Shown here: one piece after another, positions 54,291-63,319 of the stretch
How the letters are laid out: each line of letters begins with the position of its first letter
Numbering within the stretch: position 1 is the first letter of the stretch
From: Chondrus crispus
Taxonomy: Eukaryota > Rhodophyta > Florideophyceae > Gigartinales > Gigartinaceae
NCBI RefSeq assembly: GCF_000350225.1
Contig: NW_005178942.1
Coordinates: forward strand, 561,272-625,271
DNA: 64,000 bases
Direction: 5' to 3'
Translations under genes and position numbers: made by a program
Notes under the pieces: model-generated
The model's database searches: none
Told to the model about the DNA's origin: nothing
The model's input: the letters and a program-made list of their open reading frames with translations, nothing else

Positions 54291-54914
54291 TTACTCGTCT
54301 ATATCATTATCATCCATTAGGTTCTCGTCGTGACGATACGTACTGGCTCCAATGCCGCCATAACCAAATCCCCGAAGCGTCTGTTCGAAACAGGCTCTCT
54401 TCCTCGCACGGGAGTCCTTTATGGGACTCGTATACTTGCCGGTATCGGTGCCCTCCATCCATTGCCGCTTAGAGCTTTGGTGCGGGGAAGCATTATTGCT
54501 GTGCAGAACGCCCCCACCAGGCCCGAATGATCCTGAACTTGCAGTAGATCGAGGAGATGCAGGAGCCAAAACGTAACCTTCCCGGTTTTTTAAAACGTCT
54601 TGTTCGTGCGGGGTCATTCTCGCAAACGACTCGCCAAGGCCATTCCGAAACGTTTGGTTGCGAAAAGTTTGGATGCTTGCCGTGAGAGTTTTCAAGAGAG
54701 CCCTGTGAGCCTCAGCCATTTGCTCCATTTTTGACAAAAACAAACCGTCACTACACATCAATTCTCTCGCTAGACGCAAACCTCCGAGGCGTGTTCGGGG
54801 CTCCCTGATTCCATGCTTGCGACACGTTGACTTCAATTCCCGCAGAGCTTCGGTTTCGTATCTCGGACGAGAAGGCCCCCCCTTGGCATCACCAGCGATT
54901 GGTGGCTCTTCCAT
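54291..54914 (-). CDS. Unknown protein
   Basis: 207 residues, ATG at 54914. The first half is helical and charged (ALRELKSTCRKHGI, then LFLSKMEQMAEAHRALLKTL), with FRNQTFRN as a small internal repeat. The second half is Ser/Gly-rich, with a basic patch (RARKRACF) and an acidic DDNDIDE end. Such composition is common in nuclear or DNA-associated proteins, but no domain is recognised. It sits between fusion B and oxygenase B. Confidence 0.5.
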   Translation of the reverse strand: MEEPPIAGDAKGGPSRPRYETEALRELKSTCRKHGIREPRTRLGGLRLARELMCSDGLFLSKMEQMAEAHRALLKTLTASIQTFRNQTFRNGLGESFARMTPHEQDVLKNREGYVLAPASPRSTASSGSFGPGGGVLHSNNASPHQSSKRQWMEGTDTGKYTSPIKDSRARKRACFEQTLRGFGYGGIGASTYRHDENLMDDNDIDE

Positions 54915-55199
54915 TCCTCAACCGGCGAGAACACTTGACTTCTTGGTAAGAAACAGGAGTCCTCCTCGGTCTGGACCGACTTATTCGGAAATGCTCTCAG
55001 CGCAGAAAGTGGTTTTTGAACATTCGCCCCCCTGCTTGAAATACCCTCGTGTCCAAGTCGCGCCACCACGAACGAAATGACGTGGCACCCGTTCCTGGTT
55101 TGGTCCCTACACTGAAGGACGGTGTGGAAGCGGGCATTACCATCCCATACCATACCTTCTCCCGTGACTTCACATCCCCGCCCGCCCGTAGTCTCAAAT

Positions 55200-55325
55200 G
55201 TCCTAATCCCACGTAATCTTCACATCCCACGAATCTCCTAATCCTAGTTACTCCCCTACTCGCCTAAATCTCCAAAGCACAGCGAATCCCTAAAGTACGA
55301 AAACCATCCTGCTCCTTACTCCTGA
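55200..55325 (-). repeat. Short G-rich telomere-like stretch, complement
   Basis: CCTAATCCCACG, CTCCTAATCC and CCCCTACTCGCCTAAATC on the + strand are the complement of the G-rich array words seen at 25 and 28 kb. Here it is only about 125 bp and in opposite orientation. Confidence 0.55.
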
Positions 55326-55329
55326 ATCC

Positions 55330-55970
55330 CCTGCCGGCCTGTGATCAGTGTCTACTGTGATCAGTGTCTACTGATCACAGCTCCCACCCCGCAAAATTTG
55401 CCACCAAATTTTGCAAATTTTATACAGCAATGACGATGTCGTACGACACCCCCTGCCGGCCTGTGATCAGTGGCCACTGATCACAGCTCCCCACTGATCA
55501 CAGGACCCAACCCACTTCACAACCACGTTTTTCAACGTCCATCTCTTCTTAGACAAACACGTATTTATAAATGCCGCGCCCCAGTCACTGAAAAAGCGAC
55601 GCTGTCGTACTACAACAACGCACCGTTACCAAAACTGCAGAGAAAATGGGACTACAATATAGAGTACAGGGAAGGAAACCCCAAAAAGATTTAGAGCTAC
55701 TTGTTTACATAAAGAGATAGAGAGAAATGGAGATGCAGCCAAAGAGGCGGAGAGGAAGGGAGAAAGAGAGAGAGGGAGACAAAGGAAGAGAGATGGACAC
55801 AAGTATAGAGAGATGGACACACACATAGATAGATGGTCACATACATAAAGAATTGGACAGACACATAGAGAGATGGGTATACACATAGAGAGAGACAGAG
55901 ACAGAGACAGACAGAGACAGACAGAGACAGAGGGAGAGACAGAGAGAGAGACAGAGAGGATTATTCAACC
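55330..55970. repeat. GATC palindromes plus ~415-bp duplicate, copy 2
   Basis: Palindrome copies near 55340-55380 and 55456-55503. 55395-55805 matches 36420-36835, including the TATTTATAAATGCCGCGCC box. From 55800 a CACATAGAGAGATGG repeat and then a GACAGAGA microsatellite run to about 55965. Confidence 0.8.
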
Positions 55971-56041
55971 ATTTCTGCAACCGGTGGTATGCACTCTATT
56001 TATTGTCCAGCTAGGCATTATGGAATTGTAAAGGAGGTTAC

Positions 56042-59000
56042 TTAGTCACTATCGTGTTCGGGCTCTTCGGCTTCGCTATTGTTGCTGCTGCTGTAGTTGG
56101 CATCGTCTTGAGGCTGATTCGGAGCAGACAGTTTGGTAATCGGAGCGACCGTACTCTTCTCGGCGATGGAATTGGCTTGCGGCGTGGCTGCAGCTTCACT
56201 TCCACCACCACTATTAACGTCCTTCTCGCCCTCCTCCTCATCCTCCTCGCCGTCGCTGTCCACGTCTTCATCGTCATCAATGTTCGCTATGAACTCAGGT
56301 CGGAACGAGAGCTCCAGATGAATACCATCAGGGAGGTCATGGTCCTCCGGCGTGACGTACATATGGTAACGGAGCCTGCTTGAGTCTCCTTTGAAACCCA
56401 CATCCCCAGTTCCAGCATGCATCAAATCGCCTCTGCCAACGAATATAGAGTACGGCGGGATGGAGACGATGGTTGCTGGAGTCAGCTTGGCTGCCTCTCT
56501 GAGGTTATTATCATCAGGAGATACGGAATTAACCTGCGCGATGCGAATGTGAGAGCCTTCGCATACCCATAGCCTGACTTCCCTTTCCCCTGAGCAGATC
56601 GTGAAAAACCCAGGACACTTCGAATTCTCCTGAACTTGGGAAGCCATCAGCGTAGGAAAGTCCGTGTGAACCTTCTGCTTGTCGCACTTCTTCGAAGTGT
56701 ACAGCCAACGGCCCCCACTGTTCGGAATGTACATGTTGGTGCGGTCAGAACTGGAGTTGTTCCAAGCTCGTAGAGCTGCCATTGCCTGCCCGACACGCAC
56801 GTCCAAAAACACACGCGATTTGAAGGCCCAACGGCGCAAAGGATTCCCTTCAACCGCTGTTGTCATTCCGTAGTTAGTGGCGAGATATCGCCCGATGCCC
56901 TTCTTGCCTGCTTCGCTGTCAGCTTCATGTCCACGGTTGAGAATGTGCGTCCACTCCAACGGCGTCTGCTCGGAGGTAGACTGCTGATTAACACCAGGGA
57001 GAGACTGCATTGCATCTTCACGGAGGCGTTTATAGAAGAGACCGTTCTCCAGACGCGGAAGGTTGATGTCGCTCAAGGTCTCAGGCATGCGAGCATCATC
57101 GAGAAACCCTTCAAGGATGCAATATCCAAGTCTCCTTAGTCTTTCGTTGCACTCTGCAAAGTAGGCAATTGAGACAGTGTCGTTGCAAGTCGATGAAGCC
57201 CACAACCTTTCCGACCCAGACAGCTCGCTGTAGCAGTCCGGTTCCATGTCTTCAGGATGTCGCGAATAGTAGTTGTAGGCAGCTCGGTAGAACACGATTT
57301 CATGGTTGCGACGCAAGTCATCAACATTGAGACATATATTGCTTCGATGCTCATGCGCAACATGAATCGCCTCTAGGAATGGCTTCACATGCTCAATTGG
57401 GTTGGTTCTCGGCCAACGGCTCGGCAAACATCGAGAGAAGCGTGTCCACAGCGGCCAAACAGGACCTTTGTACGGTTCAGGATCGCTGTACCCGTCAGGA
57501 AGGTTAGGGGGTAAGCTGTCGTTGTATCTCTCCGTGCTTTCTGGTTCAGCGTCCTCTGAACCACAACCATCACGAAGTTCCATGGAAACGCTCGGTGATC
57601 GTCGAGATACTTCGAGTCCCATTGACTGAAGAACTGTTTTTTGCACTTCCCACGCGAGCCCATCCAAGACATACTTGACCTCCTTCTTGACAATTTCCAC
57701 TTGCTTGGGGTTCAACGTGCGCTCTTTCCGGCCCCGCGAACTAGAGCCAGCAGCCTTCGTCGTGCTTCTACGAGTGGAAAACCTCTTCGTCTTTTGCTTC
57801 TTACTGCTTTCATTCTCGTTCGTATTCCGAGAAGCCACATGCCGCTTTCTTTTGCTCCTCCGTGTGGAAGGTAACTTAGGAGTAGCAACCACGTCCGTCG
57901 CCGAGTGCTTGTCTTGTGTGCCATCCCCCCCTCCTTCTATTTCCCCTTCTCCTTCTCCTTCTCCCTCTCCTTCTCCTTCTCCTTCTCCTTCTCCTTCTCC
58001 TTCTTCTTCTTCTTCTTCTCTTTCTTCTTCTTCTCCCTCTCCGCTTCCTCCTTCTCCTTCTCGTCGTCCTTCTGCGGCTTGATTTCTATTCGAAGCTTCC
58101 AATCCCTCCCTTGCCTCAGCGGGAATGGACTTGGCACTGCTTTCGGCCACGCGACCGCGGACAGCCTTAATAGCCGAAGTTTCTTCTCCCGCCGAAGAAA
58201 CGCGGACCACAGAGTGGCTCGATGCTTGCGTAGTAGAAGGGGGAGTTGCAGGAAGAGGCGGAGGAGATTCTATGATCCCAAAAGCCTTCTTCAAGTGTCT
58301 CCTCATCCTCGACAGGAGAAGCGCTTGTGCAGATGGCTTTCGAGACTTGACAGTACCGAAATCCCGGAACAGTGCGATTGCCAAATGGCGAATACTCCTA
58401 CCTTCCGACGCCGTGAACATGATCTCCTTCCCAAGCACGTCAGTGACCTCCATTGACTTGAAGGAGGCAACGCGAACGATCTCTGTATAGATCTTCATAA
58501 TAGCCTTGTAAAAGTCACTCCGAAAGGACTCGAAGTTGCCCTGCCTCTTCTCTTTTAATCGTTTTTGAAGAACATCCAATGCGAAGCAATATGCTCCGTC
58601 ATCCATGGAGTTGAGAATGTTACTCGACAGATGCGTAACTCCAAGGGGGGCTACTGAATCTGAAGAGCCTTTGCGCAGCTCCTCATAGACCGCCTCGACC
58701 TTTTCGTAGCAAGATTTGCTTCTTGCCAGGCGGAGGGCGATGGATGCATACCTCATCATGTGCCTCATCCTTGACTTCTTCTTCTTCTTCGACGATGTCT
58801 TCCAAACCTTGTCGTCGACATTCGCCTCCAAAAACGAAGCCGCCAGCTTCGTGGCCATCATGTCATTGAAAGAGACATTTTTCTCTTCGCGTAGAATTTG
58901 ACAGGTACTGATGGCCCCGTGAATGTGGTCTAGAAAGTCCGGAACAATCACATTGGAGGCAACTTCGTTGAGGTGTCGAGCGATTTGCAACATCTCCAAT

Positions 59001-59494
59001 GCAGTGAGATGCTTTTCATCCTTACGCGTCCATAGACGAACGGGAGCGCTTCGCAAGAGCTGCATCCACTTGTCATCTTTATGCATGAGATCCTTGAGAG
59101 CTTTGAGGCGATGGCGCCCGTCCATGAGCACCAAGTCCACTTGCAACTTGCCCTCCTCTACCACCACTCTGGAAACATCATCCTCGTCGTTCGCAGCCGC
59201 CTTCTTCTTGATGGCCACGGAGAACTGGCTTGCCCCCTCAATCCAATCCAGCTCTTCCAAGCGGTCCTTCAACTCCAACAACTTGTGGCTCCGGACGGCT
59301 CTGGCTGCAAATGTCGGCTCTTGCACATCCACGAGGTCCGCCCGGCAGCTAGCTTGATTATATAGCGTTAAATCGATCTTGGGGATTTGAAGTGCATCCC
59401 CATCGATCGCGGAAGAATACGCACTCTGGTCTTCATCCTCTCGCACAATGTCTTGGCTGACATCCGAGTCGGAATCCACTTCTATCACTTCCAT
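56042..59494 (-). CDS. ParB-2OG oxygenase protein B
   Basis: 1150 residues from the first in-frame ATG at 59494 (MEVIEVDSDSD); codons before it begin at a TTG and are less likely. Counting from that ATG, a ParB/sulfiredoxin-like region covers roughly residues 35-145 with LMDGRHRLKALKDL. A helical part, then a Glu-Gly run (GEGEGE) and basic nuclear-type clusters (RSKRKR, KKQKTKR) follow. From about 660 a block shared with protein A begins at SLPPNLPDGYSDPEPY. The 2-oxoglutarate/Fe(II) oxygenase core has KVHTDFPT (HxD), RGDLMHAG (second His) and RYHMYV (Arg), about residues 943-1042. Unlike protein A it lacks the PHD-like zinc site. The fragment at 1-104 is closest to this copy. Substrate unknown; oxidation of a DNA base is an inference. 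Confidence 0.8.
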   Translation of the reverse strand: MEVIEVDSDSDVSQDIVREDEDQSAYSSAIDGDALQIPKIDLTLYNQASCRADLVDVQEPTFAARAVRSHKLLELKDRLEELDWIEGASQFSVAIKKKAAANDEDDVSRVVVEEGKLQVDLVLMDGRHRLKALKDLMHKDDKWMQLLRSAPVRLWTRKDEKHLTALEMLQIARHLNEVASNVIVPDFLDHIHGAISTCQILREEKNVSFNDMMATKLAASFLEANVDDKVWKTSSKKKKKSRMRHMMRYASIALRLARSKSCYEKVEAVYEELRKGSSDSVAPLGVTHLSSNILNSMDDGAYCFALDVLQKRLKEKRQGNFESFRSDFYKAIMKIYTEIVRVASFKSMEVTDVLGKEIMFTASEGRSIRHLAIALFRDFGTVKSRKPSAQALLLSRMRRHLKKAFGIIESPPPLPATPPSTTQASSHSVVRVSSAGEETSAIKAVRGRVAESSAKSIPAEAREGLEASNRNQAAEGRREGEGGSGEGEEEEREEEEEEGEGEGEGEGEGEGEGEGEGEIEGGGDGTQDKHSATDVVATPKLPSTRRSKRKRHVASRNTNENESSKKQKTKRFSTRRSTTKAAGSSSRGRKERTLNPKQVEIVKKEVKYVLDGLAWEVQKTVLQSMGLEVSRRSPSVSMELRDGCGSEDAEPESTERYNDSLPPNLPDGYSDPEPYKGPVWPLWTRFSRCLPSRWPRTNPIEHVKPFLEAIHVAHEHRSNICLNVDDLRRNHEIVFYRAAYNYYSRHPEDMEPDCYSELSGSERLWASSTCNDTVSIAYFAECNERLRRLGYCILEGFLDDARMPETLSDINLPRLENGLFYKRLREDAMQSLPGVNQQSTSEQTPLEWTHILNRGHEADSEAGKKGIGRYLATNYGMTTAVEGNPLRRWAFKSRVFLDVRVGQAMAALRAWNNSSSDRTNMYIPNSGGRWLYTSKKCDKQKVHTDFPTLMASQVQENSKCPGFFTICSGEREVRLWVCEGSHIRIAQVNSVSPDDNNLREAAKLTPATIVSIPPYSIFVGRGDLMHAGTGDVGFKGDSSRLRYHMYVTPEDHDLPDGIHLELSFRPEFIANIDDDEDVDSDGEEDEEEGEKDVNSGGGSEAAATPQANSIAEKSTVAPITKLSAPNQPQDDANYSSSNNSEAEEPEHDSD

Positions 59495-59924
59495 GTCTTG
59501 AAGTCGGAGAACGGCAATAGAGGTCAAAAGGCACCGTATTGCGTGGGCGTGCAATAAGGGGGCGTAAGGGATTGGGTTGCGTACAGTAAAGGGAAAAAAG
59601 GGGGGCGAGAGATTTGCAAACAGAAGAGAAAGGGCAAGGCACGCTGATCACCACCAACCACGCACGGGAGATAAAGCTGAGCTTGTAAGTTGAGAACAAA
59701 GAATGCAGAGATGTAGCCGTACCCACTATGCCGCAAGGAAAGAAACTCTTCTTTGCGACTTATTTGTGCCAGAACACGGAAACGGTTTCCCGGCAACTTT
59801 GGACACAATGGGCGAAAAAACAACACCGAAACACCAGGCTTTCCAGTACAGTAATAAGAAGAGCATTAAAAACAATAAAAATATCACACGTTCGAAAATA
59901 GATCACTATGCACGAGCGGAGGCC
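59495..59924. other. No gene recognised
   Basis: 5' flank of oxygenase B. No clear TATA box on its strand and no supportable coding. Confidence 0.4.
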
Positions 59925-60465
59925 ACTGACCACAGGATACAAACGGAGAGTTGATTCTAATTAAATACGTAAATAATGTATTTGACCAGGATGCAAAGAG
60001 GACAGCAGGGACACGTATAATTTTGTTCAAAAATGATGCAAAAATATAGCAGGGTCAACCGTACAAGTGTGTTTCGAAAAGTGTGCAAATTTCTACAGCA
60101 AGGACGGTCTCTTACGACCCCACTGAACAGTGGCCACTGATCACAGCTCCCAACCTGCAAAATTTGCCACCAAATTTTGTGCAAAAATTTTATACAGCAA
60201 TGACGGTGTCGTACGACACCCCCTGCCGGCCTGTGATCAGTGGCCACTGATCACAGCTCCCCACTGATCACAGCTCCCAACCCTCAAAAAATTGCGAACA
60301 AATTTTGCAAATTTTATACAGCAATGACGGTGTCGTCCGACACCCCCTGCCAGCCTGTGATCAGTGGCCACTGATCACAGTGGCCACTGATCACAGGACG
60401 CAACCTCTTTGACGGTGTGGTAGCGTAAGGCAAGGTTCTTGTTGTATTTGCAGAGATTTGTGTGG
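59925..60465. repeat. GATC-rich palindrome cluster 4
   Basis: Three palindromic units (near 60125, 60228-60275 and 60355-60400), the last with a tandem half-duplication. 59925-60120 matches 36170-36360 and 60190-60465 matches 53225-53505, so this cluster joins two blocks that occur separately elsewhere. Confidence 0.8.
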
Positions 60466-60612
60466 TGCAAGATCGATACCGTCCGTTTACTGATGCCTAT
60501 CGTGTCTCTACCTTATAAGGGAATGGGAGGGATCAGTGATACGGCGGTGAATAAAGATGATCTAATTGCGCTGTCATGCATGTGCTATGTGTGCACCTAT
60601 GGCTCTCACGAC

Positions 60613-60694
60613 ACTGACATAGCCAGTTTATCCCGAAACCTGGAGATCTTAAAAAATGTTAAAGAAGAATGTAGGGTCCACTGCAAACGTTATG
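60613..60694 (+). repeat. 82-bp direct repeat left of Uma2 gene
   Basis: ACTGACATAGCCAGTTTATC to the CAAACGTTATG end, matching 62161-62242 with about one difference. Both copies are open in the same reading (LSRNLEILKNVKEECRVHCK), so they may derive from a coding sequence. Confidence 0.85.
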
Positions 60695-60840
60695 TTGGAA
60701 AACACGTGTTTTGGCAAAAAGCTAACTTGTACATTCGAGTCACGACAACTTGTTTGTCTCAGTTGGCCTACGCATCCTGCTACTTTCCTAAAATCAAATC
60801 GCATTTCCTATTCATCCGCATACTTGCTTATACTATTTGC

Positions 60841-62058
60841 CTACTTCGCCGACCCTCCCCCACCCTTCTTCGAGCCTTGTCCGCAGAGGTCTTTCTTCTT
60901 GCCTTTCTTCTTGTTCGGGCTGCTGCTGGACGAGTCATTTTTGTCCATGCTTCGGCTTGCCCCTGTTTTATCCGCACTTATGTCGTTTCGGCCGCGCTTA
61001 TTCTGCATCTTTTCGTTTTCCAATCTGTCTACGACCGCCAGAGCTTCATCCCTTTGTTTTGTGAGTTTCCTTATCTGTGCGGCTTGTTTCCTGATCTCTG
61101 CGGTGTCCCTGTGCTGCAGCTCGTATTCGATCACCTTAGTCCCACTCGGAGGATTGAGCAACTCTTTCACCGTTATCTTGTCTTCACGGCGGAAGATACG
61201 GCATATGACGGACTCATTTCCCCGATAGATCTTTCTGTGGTACATCAGCGAACTGCCACTGGCGCGAGTGGTTATAGTAGGATTGCCAGACGCTTGTCGG
61301 TCCCCGTCCTTGTCGCTTTGGCCATGAAGTTTACCCACAATGACGCAAGCATCTTTTCCACCAACTCCACCACGGTCGACAATAACGTATTCTTCGATGT
61401 TGGCTCGGCGGTACGCTCTCCACTTACTGTCGAGGTCGACACTGCGAGTGGAGGGACTCGTGACCTCAAACACGAGTACCGGGGGATCAACGTTTTTTCC
61501 AAACCTGATTGTCTTTGATTGCTCGCCTGCTGTGGACTCCATAGCTCTATCGTCACGATATTTGCCGATGGAGACGTCCGGCTCGCGTACCGTGTCCGAT
61601 TTTCCGGAGGAACTAGACCCACCTGGCGAGGACGTAGGTGAGCCGGAGTCATCGAACACCTCACCGAACTGAGCCTCCAAAGCCCTCCTGCGACTCGGTA
61701 TGTACACTTTTCCGCGTCCATAAATGGTTATGTACGCTTTCTTAGTGGCGTGAAGAACTTGAGCTTTGCTGATAATGTAGGACACTATGCGTTCGTGCAA
61801 GTTATCGCCCATCCTTGGTGAGAAGACAAGCAGGCCGTCGACGAGGTCGTATTTCTCACGGTCACCTTGCGGAAGTTCGGCGTACCGCGTAAACGTGCAG
61901 GGGGTAAGATGAAGGGCCCTGGGTTCTTCGTCGCTGTGGACCGAATGACCTGGTCGTTTTGCCACTTGTGTAGGACCTGGAAAATCGGCAACAAGTTCGT
62001 CGACGATTGCAGACGGGGCGCTATTGTTGTCCTTCGTTATGGTTGAGGCCATGTCCAT
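60841..62058 (-). CDS. Uma2-family (PD-(D/E)XK nuclease-fold) protein
   Basis: 405 residues, ATG at 62058, intact. Residues 50-235 match the Uma2 (DUF820) family: YDLVDGLLVFSPRMGDNLHERIV, shown here in parts as DLVDGLLVFSP and HERIVSYI; then REPDVSI (D161), VLVFEVTSPSTRSVDLDSKW (E198, K212) and IEEYVIVDRG. The D...E-x-V...K pattern is that of the PD-(D/E)XK nuclease fold. The family is abundant in cyanobacteria and rare in eukaryotes. An extra Ser/Gly loop at 138-155, a C-terminal coiled coil (AAQIRKLTKQRDEALAVVDR) and a Lys/Ser/Gly-rich tail are additions. An 82-bp direct repeat brackets the gene. Nuclease activity is not proven. Confidence 0.85.
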   Translation of the reverse strand: MDMASTITKDNNSAPSAIVDELVADFPGPTQVAKRPGHSVHSDEEPRALHLTPCTFTRYAELPQGDREKYDLVDGLLVFSPRMGDNLHERIVSYIISKAQVLHATKKAYITIYGRGKVYIPSRRRALEAQFGEVFDDSGSPTSSPGGSSSSGKSDTVREPDVSIGKYRDDRAMESTAGEQSKTIRFGKNVDPPVLVFEVTSPSTRSVDLDSKWRAYRRANIEEYVIVDRGGVGGKDACVIVGKLHGQSDKDGDRQASGNPTITTRASGSSLMYHRKIYRGNESVICRIFRREDKITVKELLNPPSGTKVIEYELQHRDTAEIRKQAAQIRKLTKQRDEALAVVDRLENEKMQNKRGRNDISADKTGASRSMDKNDSSSSSPNKKKGKKKDLCGQGSKKGGGGSAK

Positions 62059-62097
62059 GCAGTGCCGTCGTTCCGTGCGGTCGACACGGGCTTTAGG

Positions 62098-62106
62098 GGT
62101 TATATA
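62098..62106 (-). promoter_or_regulatory. Candidate TATA box of Uma2 gene
   Basis: CTATATAAC on the complement, about 45 bases ahead of the ATG at 62058. Confidence 0.45.
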
Positions 62107-62160
62107 GAATGGTTCTTGAAAGCTGGAAGACGCCAGGTAACTTGGATGATCACCAGGACG

Positions 62161-62242
62161 ACTGACATAGCCAGTTTATCCCGAAACCTGGAGATCTTAA
62201 AAAATGTTAAAGAGGAATGTAGGGTCCACTGCAAACGTTATG
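62161..62242 (+). repeat. 82-bp direct repeat right of Uma2 gene
   Basis: Partner of 60613-60694. The copy lies about 55 bases upstream of the TATA box, so the gene, its promoter and one repeat make a unit of 1548 bp. Confidence 0.85.
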
Positions 62243-62269
62243 CTCTATACGAATGGCGAAGACAGGCTT

Positions 62270-62515
62270 GCCACTATTTTTAAGCAAAGACGGTATCGGA
62301 CGCCACCCCTCGCCGGCCCGGCTCCCAAATCTCAAAATTTGCACTTTTTACAGCAAGGACGGTGTCGTGCGACACCCCTCGCCGGGCTGTGATCAGTGGC
62401 CACTGATCACAGCTCCCACATCTCAAATTTTGCACATTTTCACGGCAAGGACGGTGTTGTACGACACCCCTGGCCAGCCTGCGATCAGTTGCTACTGATC
62501 ACTGGATGCCACTGG
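62270..62515. repeat. GATC-rich palindrome cluster 5
   Basis: Three diverged units of about 85 bp with AGCAAGGACGGTGTCGT and CCACCCCTCGCCGG-type words. Only the second keeps the full 26-bp palindrome; in the third it reads TGCGATCAGTTGCTACTGATCA. Confidence 0.75.
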
Positions 62516-63319
62516 TTCAAATACGCGTAAGCATTGCCTTTGATCACGATGCAAAATTTATACAGCAAGGACTGCGTCGCGCAATCCTTAAAAGTATTCG
62601 AACCTGTTCTCCTTTTCTAGACAAAACCACCGGCCGCTGCGAACGCCCACGCCGAAACGGAGGCTCCGGCCGTCCCCAAAACGGGCCTATGCAGAGCCCT
62701 CCTTTGCCGTTTTGAAGGACCTTTCCAGCACACGCCCATTCCCTTGTGTCCCCATCACCAGCCCGCGCCGCGGGCGATCAATTTTGCTTGCTGCTAAAGT
62801 CTCTGCATCCCTCTTTACGGGCGCCATTGCCATGTAACCATGCTCAACCAACTTCATCCTTCCCCAGTCCACGATCACACCCCTTTCTCGATTTTCTTCC
62901 ATTGTGCGATGAGATACAGTGTGCCTGTTTCTACAGCTTCCGACTCCGCGCCGCTGCCATCCCTGCTCTGATCACATCAGACTAAACTACGCCTTCGCGT
63001 CACACGGGGCGACTGGCCTCCATTCGCCAGGGTTTTGCAGTAAACAAAACAAAACAACGGCGCAATGAGGGCGGCGTATAGCCAACTACAGTTCATGGAT
63101 TTTCGGACAGTCAGAATCAGAATTAAGAGTGAAGAGGCAAGCGTCAAGGAGTGAAAGAGTTGAAAGAGTCAAAAGTGAGTCAAAAAGTCAAAAGCAGGGA
63201 CGCAGGTTAGAAAGACGTCTGGAGAGTTTTTATTTGCGAAGCGAACTGTAGAATGCAAGTTACCCTAGGCCTACTAGAACTCTTTCATCTCTCCGAAGAC
63301 ACAAGGAAATTTGAAGGAC
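62516..63319. other. No gene recognised
   Basis: Frames on both strands lack recognisable products. GAGTCAAAAGTGAGTCAAAA-type words repeat near 63130-63190. It contains the 3' flank of recombinase B. Confidence 0.4.

Noticed and set aside
60439-61518. 359-codon open frame on the + strand
   Set aside because: Most of it is antisense to the Uma2 gene, whose domain match is clear; the rest runs over repeats.
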